Assembly: GCA_013204045.1 (NCBI GenBank)
Contig: JABMOQ010000083.1
Span: 1 to 56,879, forward strand
DNA from: Rhodospirillaceae bacterium
GTDB lineage: Bacteria; Pseudomonadota; Alphaproteobacteria; Rhodospirillales; JABHCV01
Reading direction: 5' to 3'
Length of the DNA: 56,879 bases
Every line of letters begins with the position of its first letter. Within the stretch, counting starts at the first letter, position 1. The position numbers were made by a program, and so were the translations under genes. Of the stretch, positions 24,462 through 33,466 are shown piece after piece. The notes under the pieces were generated by a model. It was given only the letters and a program-made list of their open reading frames with translations, ran no database searches and had not been told where the DNA came from.

Positions 24462-26024
24462 CTATTTAAGCAAGGCCGTGATGTGTTTGAAAAAACCAGC
24501 TTTTGACAGAGACCGGCGATTGCCCAGTTCGGCGACCATTTCCGCCCCGGCGGCGTTACCGACGAGGGCGACAATATCCCACGGTGTGTCGACGGCGACC
24601 AGTGCTCCGGTAATTGCCAACACCGCATCGCCGGCGCCGACGCGGTCGACGACCTTGGGTGCCAGGGCCGGAGCCTCGATAAATTCGCCATCCTTTTTGT
24701 AGTGAATGGTTCCGAACCGCCCCAAGGTGACGGTAAAGCGTGAGCAGTCGATACACTCAGCCAGAGCCACAAGTTTTTCCTGGACTCCGTTATGGCGCAT
24801 ACGGGTTTCAAAATCCATTTCATTGCCGGCCAGACAAACGTAATCAGCTTTGGTATATTTTGAAATTGTATTTAATCCCCGGTTTCCTGCATTGGCTTGT
24901 GTGTTGACGACCAGGAATTTTGCCTTTTCCGTCACCAGATCGATCAGTGCCTGTGACATCATTCCGTGTCCGTAATCCGCAATGATGACGACATCGGCTT
25001 TTTGCAAACTTTTTTCAATGGTTTTCAGGGCGGCGGCTTCGGTTTCCGGATCAAGCGGGCCGTCATCCATGTAATAAAGCTCAAGCATTTTAGTGCCCGT
25101 ATATTCATCAACGATACGGCGCTTGCGGATGGTCGGCGCATTCTTATGGATAACTGGATGCCATGTGACGTTGGGATGCAGGGAACGCCGGATCATGTCT
25201 TCGTGACTATTGATTTCACCTTGCAAGGCCACCAATTCGATGTTGGCACAAAAATCACCCAGATGATTGGCGACGGCCAGGCTGCCACCGACGACCGCTT
25301 CCATTGATTCGTGCAGGAAAGCTAATACGGGGTCTTTTGAAGATCTGCCGAGCCCCGAACAGAAGACATATTCGTCGATGATCGCTTCACCCAGAACCAG
25401 AACATTTAGCGATGATATGGCGTTGAAAGCTTCAAGCACATCGCCATCAGAACGGCGTTGACGAAATCCCTTCAGCCAGTCTTCCGTTTCCTGGGGGAAC
25501 GGCAGGAAATTCTTGTTTATTAGTGACGATGAACTGAAAGTAATGTCGTTGGTAAAATGAATGCGTCCGCCAATGGCGGTAACGGCCTCGGATTCTTCGA
25601 CGATTTTACCGGTGATGTCATCGTCCGGATCGACATAGTCACTGCCCTTGACGAAGACATCCGGACGCAGCAGCTTGATAGCTTCCAGGGCGCTGCTGGT
25701 GTCATTAATGGCGACGTAATCGACACTTTCCAGTGCGGCCAGGGTTTCAGCTCTAAGGGCTTGTGTAAACGCCGGCCGTCCGGGGCCCTTGTTGACATGC
25801 TTGTCTGCGGTAATCGTCACTACCAGAATATCACCCTGACGCTTGCCCTCGGCCAGATGACGGATATGGCCGGGGTGCAGCAAGTCGAAAACGCCGTGGC
25901 ATTGCACAATGCTCTGGCCTCGGCCCCTGAGTTCCTCCAGGGTCGTGGCCAATTCCTTAATATTCTTTATTTTTTCGGTGGCAGCCGGATTCTGTCCGGA
26001 AGCCGCGCCGCTTTTATCAGCCAT
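24462..26024 (-). CDS. Bifunctional nucleotidyltransferase-PfkB kinase, HldE-like with reversed domain order
   Basis: A 520-residue fusion. Residues about 20-165 form a cytidylyltransferase-like domain with the HxGH site as H50-P-G-H53 in GVFDLLHPGHIRHL. Residues about 205-520 form a PfkB/ribokinase domain ending in VDRVGAGDAVLAITGAL with catalytic Asp466. In HldE of LPS heptose synthesis the kinase comes first and the nucleotidyltransferase last; here the order is reversed. The protein should phosphorylate a sugar at C1 or C7 and activate it as an NDP-sugar. Heptose is one candidate; the linked glycosyltransferase genes agree with glycan building. No gmhA, gmhB or hldD is in the window. Confidence 0.88.
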   Translation of the reverse strand: MADKSGAASGQNPAATEKIKNIKELATTLEELRGRGQSIVQCHGVFDLLHPGHIRHLAEGKRQGDILVVTITADKHVNKGPGRPAFTQALRAETLAALESVDYVAINDTSSALEAIKLLRPDVFVKGSDYVDPDDDITGKIVEESEAVTAIGGRIHFTNDITFSSSSLINKNFLPFPQETEDWLKGFRQRRSDGDVLEAFNAISSLNVLVLGEAIIDEYVFCSGLGRSSKDPVLAFLHESMEAVVGGSLAVANHLGDFCANIELVALQGEINSHEDMIRRSLHPNVTWHPVIHKNAPTIRKRRIVDEYTGTKMLELYYMDDGPLDPETEAAALKTIEKSLQKADVVIIADYGHGMMSQALIDLVTEKAKFLVVNTQANAGNRGLNTISKYTKADYVCLAGNEMDFETRMRHNGVQEKLVALAECIDCSRFTVTLGRFGTIHYKKDGEFIEAPALAPKVVDRVGAGDAVLAITGALVAVDTPWDIVALVGNAAGAEMVAELGNRRSLSKAGFFKHITALLK

Positions 26025-26107
26025 AATTCTTATGCCCGGTCATGGATGCGGCCAAAATCACCGCTCAGGTGCCATTTAGCAGGAAAATACCCCAAATTTT
26101 CAAGGAT

Positions 26108-27190
26108 TTACTTTCGCCAGGTCAGGATGGACGTGGTCGCAAAGTTCCACACCGCGCCAACAGCGGCGCCCATGATGCCTGCCAGCCACCAGCTGAACCC
26201 TTGGTCAAATGCGAACACGGCGAGGCTGTAATTGATGATGCCGCCAATACCACAGGCCAGATAAAAACTGAGCAGACCAGTGATGAATTTCATCCCATGC
26301 AGCCGCCGGTCGCGGTAAGTGAAAGAATTATTGAGGGTAAAATTGAACGTCATGGCGATTAAAACGGCGGTCGCCTGTGAAAGCCCAAACGGGGCGCCAA
26401 GTACATTCAGTGCCACCCCGAGCGCCATCAGGTGGACGACCACACCCAGGCCCCCGACCGAGATGAACATCAGGAAGCGGATCGGCAGCACCCGACCCAT
26501 AATCTTCTCCAGCAGTAACTGAAAAAAATCCAGGGCGACGTGGGAATCAAGTTTGCTGATGCCGGCGTGACGGGTTCGGAAGTTGAACGGCAGTTCCCTG
26601 ATCCGTAGCGGTTCGGGGGACGACGCGATTAAATCCAGTTGTATTTTGAATCCGGTTCCGGACATGTGCCTGACGGAACCTTCAAATGCATCGCGGCGGA
26701 CCATGAAAAAACCGCTCATGGGGTCGCTAAGCCGGGTGCGCACGACCATATTGGTAAGCCCCGTCGCCAGTTTGCTGATCAATGCTCGGCCGGCATCCCA
26801 ATCACCGACCCCGCCGCCTTCCATGTAACGGCTGGCGATGACAATATCGACCTCGTTCTGACGTAAGATATCAAGCATGGCAGGAAGCAAACCCTCGTCG
26901 TGTTGCAGATCGGCATCCATCACCGCAACAAATGGCGATCCGGTGGACATGATCCCTTCTATGCAGGCCGACGACAGGCCGCGCCGCCCGACCCTAAGCA
27001 GGCAGCGCACCCGTGGGTTTGCTTCGGCGATCTGGCGGATACGTTTCGCCGTGCCATCCGGGGAATCGTCATCGACGAAAACCAGTTCCCAGTCGATACC
27101 CTCAAGGGCCTTGGCGGCCTTGGCGGTAAAGGCTTCAACGTTGCCGGCCTCGTTATAGGTCGGCACGACCAGGGTCAGCTCACTTGTCAC
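26108..27190 (-). CDS. Glycosyltransferase family 2 fused to GtrA-like membrane domain
   Basis: A 360-residue protein. The N-terminal GT2 domain has LTLVVPTYNEAGNVEAF, FVDDDSPDGTAKRI and the metal motif D92-A-D94 in VMDADLQHDEG, as in dolichyl/polyprenyl-phosphate mannose or glucose synthases. The region from about 235 to the end has four hydrophobic helices and the GtrA-type run TFNFTLNNSFTYRDRR. It should make a polyprenyl-phosphate sugar at the inner membrane and possibly flip it. The start is GTG 27190, overlapping the stop of the upstream membrane protein by 11 nt, so the two are coupled and likely act in sequence. Confidence 0.93.
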   Translation of the reverse strand: MTSELTLVVPTYNEAGNVEAFTAKAAKALEGIDWELVFVDDDSPDGTAKRIRQIAEANPRVRCLLRVGRRGLSSACIEGIMSTGSPFVAVMDADLQHDEGLLPAMLDILRQNEVDIVIASRYMEGGGVGDWDAGRALISKLATGLTNMVVRTRLSDPMSGFFMVRRDAFEGSVRHMSGTGFKIQLDLIASSPEPLRIRELPFNFRTRHAGISKLDSHVALDFFQLLLEKIMGRVLPIRFLMFISVGGLGVVVHLMALGVALNVLGAPFGLSQATAVLIAMTFNFTLNNSFTYRDRRLHGMKFITGLLSFYLACGIGGIINYSLAVFAFDQGFSWWLAGIMGAAVGAVWNFATTSILTWRK

Positions 27191-28988
27191 GATATGCGGT
27201 CTTCCGGCTTGTCAAAATTAACAATACCCCCATCAACATTAACACAAGGGTGGTCAGGCTGATCCAGTTAGCGGCCGTTTGCCACCAGGGAACCTTGAAA
27301 TCATAAGACCGGTAGGCGAGGAATTGTTTGGCCTCGGTTGCCTGCTCCGATGAAAAATTATCTCCCGGCTGGCATTGGTTCTCTCCCGCATAGGCATAGC
27401 AGGCCGGGTTCTTGACGTTAAGCCCGTCGTTTCCAGCCATCATCGCCGGTCCCGGGGTCAGGGGCCTGCCCGGCAAGGCCTCCAGACGATAGCCGAATAT
27501 GGGCTGGTAACAATTCAACTGGGACAGCCCGATGGCCATGGCGTTGTTGCGGTCGATTGGCATAGACGGCATGCCCTCGGCCGTGATGGCCATGGCCTGG
27601 CCACCGATCGGAAGGACATGACCGCTGCCCTGGGCTTGCTGATAGGCCCGGATGATCGGCCTGCCATCATATAGTTGCTGTTCATAACTGTCTTTGTTGA
27701 CCGCCCAGTTGATGCCGGCGATCGACAGGATAAGGACGATGGAAGCATTTCTTTTGGATGCAGCGGATTGCGGCAGCCGTTCCAGGGATAAAATGGCGAG
27801 CAGAATAAACACCGGGATATAGGCAGAAAACCAGCGCACCAGGGTGCTGGAAGATCCAAAAAAAGGCAATTCCTTCAAAAAACCATTCCATCCCGGCGTA
27901 TACCAGTTCAGGCACACCGGCAGGGTCATCAATAAAACGGCGGTCACCGCCATTCCAAGACGACGACCGTCAAGGGACAGCATCACCTTGCCGGTTAGGG
28001 CGTAATACAGACGCTCGAGGATGATAATCAACGGAATCGGCGTGATCCCGTATTCAAATTCATGGCGGTTGAGGGTCCATTGTAAGTCTCTCAGCAACGG
28101 TCGGGCTTCATCCACCGCCGGCAGCCAGAATACTGATTTCATGGCAATCCAGGCGGTCGCGGCCAACCCCTCGATGCCGGGAAGGGAATAAAAATCGCGC
28201 GGGAAAGCCATCATCACGCCAAGCGCTGCCGCCAACTTAATAGCGCTTAGCGCAAGGGCAAAAAAACCGGCCACGGCCAGTTGTCCCCACGGCAACCACC
28301 GCCATTCATAAATGATGGCGTGAATCAGAAACATCACGGCAACGGCCAGCAAAACCGGCGGAATGGCGTGCACCATACCGCTGTGAAACATATAGGCCAG
28401 TATCGCCCCGGCGCCGAGAACCGGAATTAGATGTCGCTTTATAGGGTTGCGCTCATTTATGCCGTGTAGCAGTGCCAGCACCATGAAAGGCGTCAACATA
28501 AAGGCATGGAAGGTCAGGTGGCCGATGACCATGCGATAAATGAAAAAACCATTGAACATAAACAACGCCCCGCCGACCAGGGCCGGCCACATGCCGATGC
28601 CGTAGCGGCGTCTCGCCAGTAGGTAAAAACCGATAAAACCAAGTGCCGAAAAAATTATGAAGGTGGCATAGATTGCCGCCACCGGCATCATTACAAATGT
28701 CAGGTATTGGGGCAGGGAATAGTAAAGGACGTTCATGTCGCCCATGAACGGAACCCCGCCGCATTGGGCCGGGCTGAACCACGGCTGCGACAGCCAGCCG
28801 TTTTGCATAAACCAGAAGAGTCCGGACAGAAGATTGGGCAGATGCATGGCATAATCACCGCCAAGGCCCTCCCCATCCATGGGGAAAAACCTGGAAAACA
28901 GGGTATGTTGGGCCAGCAACAAAATCACCAGCACGGTCCCTGTAATGACAGTCCCGTTCTTGTCCACCGGGATCTGATCTTTTTCCAT
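27180..28988 (-). CDS. Large polytopic membrane protein, possible polyprenyl-phosphate-sugar-dependent transferase
   Basis: About 602 residues with some ten to twelve hydrophobic helices. An early loop has SRFFPMDGEGLGGDYAMHLPNLL and QPWFSPAQCGGVPFMGD, with acidic residues as in GT-C/YfhO-like glycosyltransferases, where a first periplasmic loop carries the catalytic acid. A periplasmic tail after about residue 450 contains four cysteine-bearing stretches. It is translationally coupled to the GT2-GtrA gene, which could supply its lipid-phosphate sugar donor; this is inference. Start ATG 28988 is chosen because the longer frame (from 29096) would run across the divergent PuuD-like gene start. 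I do not recognise the family precisely. Confidence 0.78.
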   Translation of the reverse strand: MEKDQIPVDKNGTVITGTVLVILLLAQHTLFSRFFPMDGEGLGGDYAMHLPNLLSGLFWFMQNGWLSQPWFSPAQCGGVPFMGDMNVLYYSLPQYLTFVMMPVAAIYATFIIFSALGFIGFYLLARRRYGIGMWPALVGGALFMFNGFFIYRMVIGHLTFHAFMLTPFMVLALLHGINERNPIKRHLIPVLGAGAILAYMFHSGMVHAIPPVLLAVAVMFLIHAIIYEWRWLPWGQLAVAGFFALALSAIKLAAALGVMMAFPRDFYSLPGIEGLAATAWIAMKSVFWLPAVDEARPLLRDLQWTLNRHEFEYGITPIPLIIILERLYYALTGKVMLSLDGRRLGMAVTAVLLMTLPVCLNWYTPGWNGFLKELPFFGSSSTLVRWFSAYIPVFILLAILSLERLPQSAASKRNASIVLILSIAGINWAVNKDSYEQQLYDGRPIIRAYQQAQGSGHVLPIGGQAMAITAEGMPSMPIDRNNAMAIGLSQLNCYQPIFGYRLEALPGRPLTPGPAMMAGNDGLNVKNPACYAYAGENQCQPGDNFSSEQATEAKQFLAYRSYDFKVPWWQTAANWISLTTLVLMLMGVLLILTSRKTAYRDK

Positions 28989-29046
28989 ATTCAGTGCCTT
29001 AGTCCCGTTGCAGATTGCAACCATATCATGATAGCTTCCGCCGATC

Positions 29047-29796
29047 ATGAGCAAGACTTCTTCGCCTCCCATCATCGGTGTTTCCGGCTGTCGCAAGCAG
29101 ATTGACGGGCGCGACTTTGATGCCGTCGCCCATCACTATATTGCTGCCGTCGAGCAGGGTTGCCGGGCTGTGCCGCTGATCGTCCCGACTCTCGGCAATG
29201 CGCTTGATTGCACGGCCCTGCTGGCGCATGTGGACGGTATGCTGTTCACGGGCAGTCCGTCCAACGTGGAGCCCCACCATTATAATGGCGAAGCGAGCCG
29301 GGAGGGCACGCTGCACGACCCGCATCGAGATGCCACGACGCTGCCATTGCTGCGTCAGGCGATTGATACCGGTGTACCGGTTCTATGCATTTGCCGAGGG
29401 TATCAGGAACTGAACGTGGTTTTTGGCGGCACTTTGCATCAGCTTGTTCACGAAATGGATGGCATGCTTGACCATGACTCCGGTCGCGATGAGGCGCTGG
29501 AGGTCCGTTTTGGTCCAGCCCACGACCTGGACCTCGTTGATGGCGGTTTCCTGGCCGGGATGAGTGGTGAGCGCACGGTTAAGGTTAATTCCATCCACTC
29601 CCAGGGAATCGACCGTCTTGGCGACGGGTTGGTCGCCGACGCCCATGCCCCCGATGGCCTGATCGAGGCGGTCACGGTCAGGGACGCCAAGGCTTTCGCC
29701 CTGGGGGTTCAGTGGCATCCGGAATGGAAGGTCACGGAAAACGACTTTTCCCACGCCATTTTCAGGGCTTTTGCCACGGCTTGCACAAAAGACTGA
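29047..29796 (+). CDS. Gamma-glutamyl-gamma-aminobutyrate hydrolase family protein (PuuD-like class I amidotransferase)
   Basis: A 249-residue peptidase C26 protein. The nucleophile is Cys116 in LCICRGYQELNVVFGG, and the triad His-Glu is in VQWHPEW (H224, E226). IIGVSGCRKQ at the N-terminus and MLFTGSPSNVEPHHY are PuuD-like. PuuD frees GABA from gamma-glutamyl-GABA in putrescine breakdown; no other puu genes are nearby, so the substrate is open and related enzymes hydrolyse other gamma-glutamyl amides. The ATG at 29047 lies 58 nt from the divergent membrane-protein start. Confidence 0.9.
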   Translation: MSKTSSPPIIGVSGCRKQIDGRDFDAVAHHYIAAVEQGCRAVPLIVPTLGNALDCTALLAHVDGMLFTGSPSNVEPHHYNGEASREGTLHDPHRDATTLPLLRQAIDTGVPVLCICRGYQELNVVFGGTLHQLVHEMDGMLDHDSGRDEALEVRFGPAHDLDLVDGGFLAGMSGERTVKVNSIHSQGIDRLGDGLVADAHAPDGLIEAVTVRDAKAFALGVQWHPEWKVTENDFSHAIFRAFATACTKD

Positions 29797-29960
29797 TACG
29801 GGCTTTTCCGGGCACTTCAGCAAGTGGTAAGATAGCCAACATATTATTGATTACTTGACCTTCCGGGCGTCAAATGAAGTTGACCCCTGTGGGCGGTGGT
29901 GATACCCGAAGGCCACAGCGCCTGATAGATGGGCAGAAAGATAATTTCCGGAGAAAACAA

Positions 29961-31277
29961 ATGAACGCCGAGGCCCCCTCGAAAGACGAAATGGACCCTA
30001 TCGAAAACGCCAGCCGCGATGAAATCAGCGCGCTACAGCTTGAGCGTCTGAAGTGGTCGGTCCGCCACGCCTATGACAATGTTGAGCATTACAAAAAGAT
30101 ATTTGGGGAAGCTGGCGTCCATCCGGATGATTTGCAGGATTTCTCCGACCTGGTAAAATTTCCAATGGCCCGCAAGCGCCATGTGCGCGAAAATTACCCG
30201 TTCGGCATGTTTGCGGTGCCGCGCGAAAAGGTGGCGCGTATCCATGCCTCCAGCGGCACAACGGGCAACCCGACGGTTGTCGGCTACACGAAAAAGGATA
30301 TCGATACCTGGGCCGATTTATCCATGCGGTCAATCCGCGCCGCCGGTGGTCGGGCCGGCGACCTGGCTCATATTTCCTTTGGCTACGGTTTGCGGACGAA
30401 CGCTTTCGGCCTGCACTACGGTGCCGAGCGCCTTGGCTGCACGGTGGTTCCCGTTTCAGGTGGTCAGACCGAACGACAACTGCAACTGATAAATGATTTC
30501 AAGCCGGACATCATGATGGTGACTCCGTCCTACATGTTGTCCCTTGGCGACAAGCTGAAGCAAAATGGCATTGACCCCCGAAAAACATCAATCCGCATCG
30601 GCATTCACGGCGCCGAGCCGTGGTCGGTTGCCATGCGTGACGAGATAGAGGAGCTGTTTGATATTGACGCGCTCGACATTTATGGCCTGTCGGAAGTGAT
30701 GGGGCCGGGTGTCGCCTGCGAATGCATAGAAGATAAGGACGGCCTGCACATTTGGGAAGATCACTTCTATCCGGAAATCATCGACCCTGAAACAGAGGAA
30801 GTATTGCCCGATGGCGAGTATGGAGAACTTGTCCTGACGTCGTTGACCAAAGAGGCGCTTCCGGTCATTCGTTTCCGCACCCGCGACCTGACACGCCTGA
30901 TGCCGGGAACGGCCCGCACCATGCGCCGCATGGAAAGGGTCGGGGCTCGTTCCGATGACATGCTGATCATTCGCGGCCGCAACGTATTCCCATCACAGAT
31001 CGAGGAAGTAATCTTGCAAGACAAGCGGCTTTCACCCCATTACGCCCTGGAAGTGACCAAGCACGACAGGCTCGAAACCCTGACGGTGCTGGCTGAAATC
31101 CGCCCTGATGCTGGTGGCTTCGGGGAAACTTTCCGCGAAGGCATTGGCAAGGATCTCGCTCAACGTCTCAAGACGTCACTGAGCATGACAGTGAACACAA
31201 AAATTGTACCGGTCGGCGAAATTGAACGCTCCATGGGGCGGGTCAAGCGCGTCATCGATCTGCGAATTGAAGATTAA
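29961..31277 (+). CDS. Phenylacetate-CoA ligase-like AMP-forming enzyme (PaaK family)
   Basis: A 438-residue acyl-CoA synthetase. The phosphate-binding loop is HASSGTTGNPTVVGYTKKD, followed by GLSEVMGPGVACEC (adenine and acid binding) and VIRFRTRDLTRLMPG and RSDDMLIIRGRNVFPSQIEE, all specific landmarks of PaaK. It activates phenylacetate or another aryl or aliphatic acid to its CoA ester. The start ATG 29961 is supported by CCGGAGAA upstream; a longer frame from 29874 lacks one. No paaABCDE genes are here, so this could be a stray paralog. A response regulator gene follows after 17 nt. Confidence 0.92.
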   Translation: MNAEAPSKDEMDPIENASRDEISALQLERLKWSVRHAYDNVEHYKKIFGEAGVHPDDLQDFSDLVKFPMARKRHVRENYPFGMFAVPREKVARIHASSGTTGNPTVVGYTKKDIDTWADLSMRSIRAAGGRAGDLAHISFGYGLRTNAFGLHYGAERLGCTVVPVSGGQTERQLQLINDFKPDIMMVTPSYMLSLGDKLKQNGIDPRKTSIRIGIHGAEPWSVAMRDEIEELFDIDALDIYGLSEVMGPGVACECIEDKDGLHIWEDHFYPEIIDPETEEVLPDGEYGELVLTSLTKEALPVIRFRTRDLTRLMPGTARTMRRMERVGARSDDMLIIRGRNVFPSQIEEVILQDKRLSPHYALEVTKHDRLETLTVLAEIRPDAGGFGETFREGIGKDLAQRLKTSLSMTVNTKIVPVGEIERSMGRVKRVIDLRIED

Positions 31278-31294
31278 GTGTTGTTCTTCCAGCG

Positions 31295-32362
31295 ATGATT
31301 GAGTCCCAGGAAAAAATCAAAAAATCCCGTATCCTGATCGTCGATGATAACGAGGCCAACGTTCAGCTTCTGGAAATGATGCTGGATATCGAGGGCTTTG
31401 GGAACGTCAGGAGCACGACAGATTCTCGAGATGTCTTATCACTTCAACAGAAGTGGAACTTCGATCTGATTCTTCTTGATATCAGGATGCCGCATCTTGA
31501 CGGATTTCAGGTCATGGAACAGCTATCCGGATTAAATATCGAGGGGTATTTGCCGATCCTCGTGCTAACGGCGGAAAAGGATATGGATACCCGCCTTAAG
31601 GCGCTGCAATGCGGGGCCAAGGATTTTGTGACCAAGCCGTTTGATCGAACCGAAGTTCTAAACCGCATCAACAATATGCTTGAGGTCCGTAACTTTTACA
31701 ACGAGCGTCGTTGGCAAGCGGAAATTCTTGAATCGAAGGTTCGCGAACGAACCCAAGAACTGCATGACTCGCGCCTCGAAATAATTCGCCGCCTCGGCCG
31801 GGCCGGCGAATACCGCGACAATGAAACTGGCATGCACGTTATCCGAATGTCTAAAAATTGCCAATGTCTGGCATTGGCGGCGGGCATGGGCGAGCAATAT
31901 GCCGAGCGCATTTTGCAGGCCAGCCCCATGCATGATGTGGGAAAAATCGGCATCCCGGACGGCATCCTCCTGAAGCCCGGAAAGCTGGACGCGGATGAAT
32001 GGGAGATCATGAAATCACATGCCGAAATAGGCGCCGATATCATTGGCGAGCATGATTCGGATATCATGCGAATGGCCCGTATCATCGCAATTAACCATCA
32101 CGAAAAATGGGATGGCACAGGTTATCCCAAAGGCATCAAGGGCGAGGATATTCCCTTGGAGGGGCGCATTGCTTCCATCTGTGATGTTTTCGATGCACTA
32201 ACATCCAACCGTCCCTACAAGGAAGCATGGGCGGATGATAAGGCGTTGGCCTTTATCAACGATAATGCCGGTTCACATTTCGACCCGAATCTGGTCAAGA
32301 TGTTTAACGATGTGTTCGATGATATTCTTCAGATCAAGAAAAACTTCGCAGATCCGGAATAA
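31295..32362 (+). CDS. Response regulator with HD-GYP domain (cyclic-di-GMP phosphodiesterase)
   Basis: A 355-residue two-domain protein. The receiver domain (about 10-130) has the acidic pocket VDDNE, the phospho-acceptor Asp62 in LILLDIRMPHLDG and Lys114 in VTKPFD. A coiled linker (about 133-165) leads to an HD-GYP domain: His213-Asp214 in MHDVGKIGIPDG, HHE at 268-270 and GTGYPKG at 274-280. All catalytic residues of an active c-di-GMP phosphodiesterase are present. The partner histidine kinase is not in the window. It follows paaK by 17 nt but probably belongs to a different process. Confidence 0.95.
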   Translation: MIESQEKIKKSRILIVDDNEANVQLLEMMLDIEGFGNVRSTTDSRDVLSLQQKWNFDLILLDIRMPHLDGFQVMEQLSGLNIEGYLPILVLTAEKDMDTRLKALQCGAKDFVTKPFDRTEVLNRINNMLEVRNFYNERRWQAEILESKVRERTQELHDSRLEIIRRLGRAGEYRDNETGMHVIRMSKNCQCLALAAGMGEQYAERILQASPMHDVGKIGIPDGILLKPGKLDADEWEIMKSHAEIGADIIGEHDSDIMRMARIIAINHHEKWDGTGYPKGIKGEDIPLEGRIASICDVFDALTSNRPYKEAWADDKALAFINDNAGSHFDPNLVKMFNDVFDDILQIKKNFADPE

Positions 32363-32417
32363 ATCATCCTGAGCACTTATTCCGGTGTGGCCGGATATAT
32401 ACGAGGGGGCTTTTGGA

Positions 32418-33458
32418 TTGCGCTTTCTAACATGGCTGTTTTTATCGGTGATGCTAGCTGGCTCGATGCCGACTGCGGCCGACGCCGGGGTTAAGGAAGA
32501 TTATCTTTTCCCGGCTATGGATGCCATGTCCGAAAAGGCCCACGCCGCAAAAATCTGGTTGCGAGATAAACTGCCGTCATTACAACGCATAAAAATTCCC
32601 AAGGCCGTTATCAATTTGCCCCCGCCTCCAGAACCGGAACCAGCCCCCGTTCCAGAACCCGCCCCAGCGCCGGAACCAGAGCCAGTCCCAGCACCGGAGC
32701 CGGAAAAGAAGACCAAGGCAGAGCCCGGGCCAGAACCTGTGCTTGCAGTTATGCCGCCGAACGTGATGCCGTCATTCCCGGTCGGGGTGAGGCGACCTGA
32801 GAAGCCTCAAACGATGCTGCAACCCAAGCTGCAGCCCATGCCCATGCCTATTCCGACATCAGTCAAGCTGGCCAAAAACTCCCTACCATCAATGCCTGCA
32901 AGCACATATGAGCCCTCAGCTTTGGTGCTCGGTGATACTCTCCGTCTCGGCATGGTGTTGGCCCCACAGCAAGCCAACGGGTGCTTGAAAAAAGGCGGAG
33001 GATATATTGCCATCTGTCTTTTGCCGGCTCGTTGGCCGGACAGTTTGCGACATTTTTTTGATGTTGCAGGAACCATGTACCGGGGAACCAAATCGATTGT
33101 TCGCTATGATGGGAAAAAAGCGACCCAGGTCCATATCCTTTTCCGTAAAGAAGGGTTCGACAGCATCACTGCCTATGTGACGCAACGGTATGGAGAGCCG
33201 ACGGGAAGTGGAACAGCGATGATAGTGCCATTTGGCAATCCCCCGACCGAGAACCGGTACGCGATGTGGACAAAGGAAATCTCATCAAAAAGCGCCGCCA
33301 TCGGCGAGACACTGGAAGTAAGGCTATTTGATGATACCCGCGGGGGATTCCCTGACATGGAACATGGGGTCATGCGCCTGTATACTGCCGACTCATCATC
33401 GATCTTCCCGATGGTCAACCCGCGCGAATTGATGTTGATTAATTTTTCCCTGAACTGA
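32418..33458 (+). CDS. Secreted or periplasmic protein with Pro-Glu-rich spacer, function unknown
   Basis: About 346 residues. TTG 32418 is selected since GAGGGGG at 32403-32409 sits eight bases upstream; a GTG at 32385 is also in frame. This gives a Sec signal (LRFLTWLFLSVMLAGSMPTAADAG) with a TAADA cleavage region. Residues about 70-115 are a low-complexity PEPAPVPEP-type stretch of Pro, Ala and Glu, like the rigid linkers of TonB or other envelope-spanning proteins. The C-terminal half (about 180-346) looks folded: LRLGMVLAPQQANGCLKKGGGYIAICL and GTKSIVRYDGKKATQVHILF. I do not recognise the family. It is convergent with tolC, eight bases apart. Confidence 0.75.
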   Translation: MRFLTWLFLSVMLAGSMPTAADAGVKEDYLFPAMDAMSEKAHAAKIWLRDKLPSLQRIKIPKAVINLPPPPEPEPAPVPEPAPAPEPEPVPAPEPEKKTKAEPGPEPVLAVMPPNVMPSFPVGVRRPEKPQTMLQPKLQPMPMPIPTSVKLAKNSLPSMPASTYEPSALVLGDTLRLGMVLAPQQANGCLKKGGGYIAICLLPARWPDSLRHFFDVAGTMYRGTKSIVRYDGKKATQVHILFRKEGFDSITAYVTQRYGEPTGSGTAMIVPFGNPPTENRYAMWTKEISSKSAAIGETLEVRLFDDTRGGFPDMEHGVMRLYTADSSSIFPMVNPRELMLINFSLN

Positions 33459-33466
33459 GGATAAAA

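Noticed and set aside
24462-26024. Calling the fusion hldE
   Set aside because: Domain order is reversed and the heptose partners are absent, so the symbol would overstate certainty.
29874-29960. N-terminal extension of the PaaK-like protein
   Set aside because: The extension has no ribosome site, whereas ATG 29961 follows GGAG and starts the family domain.
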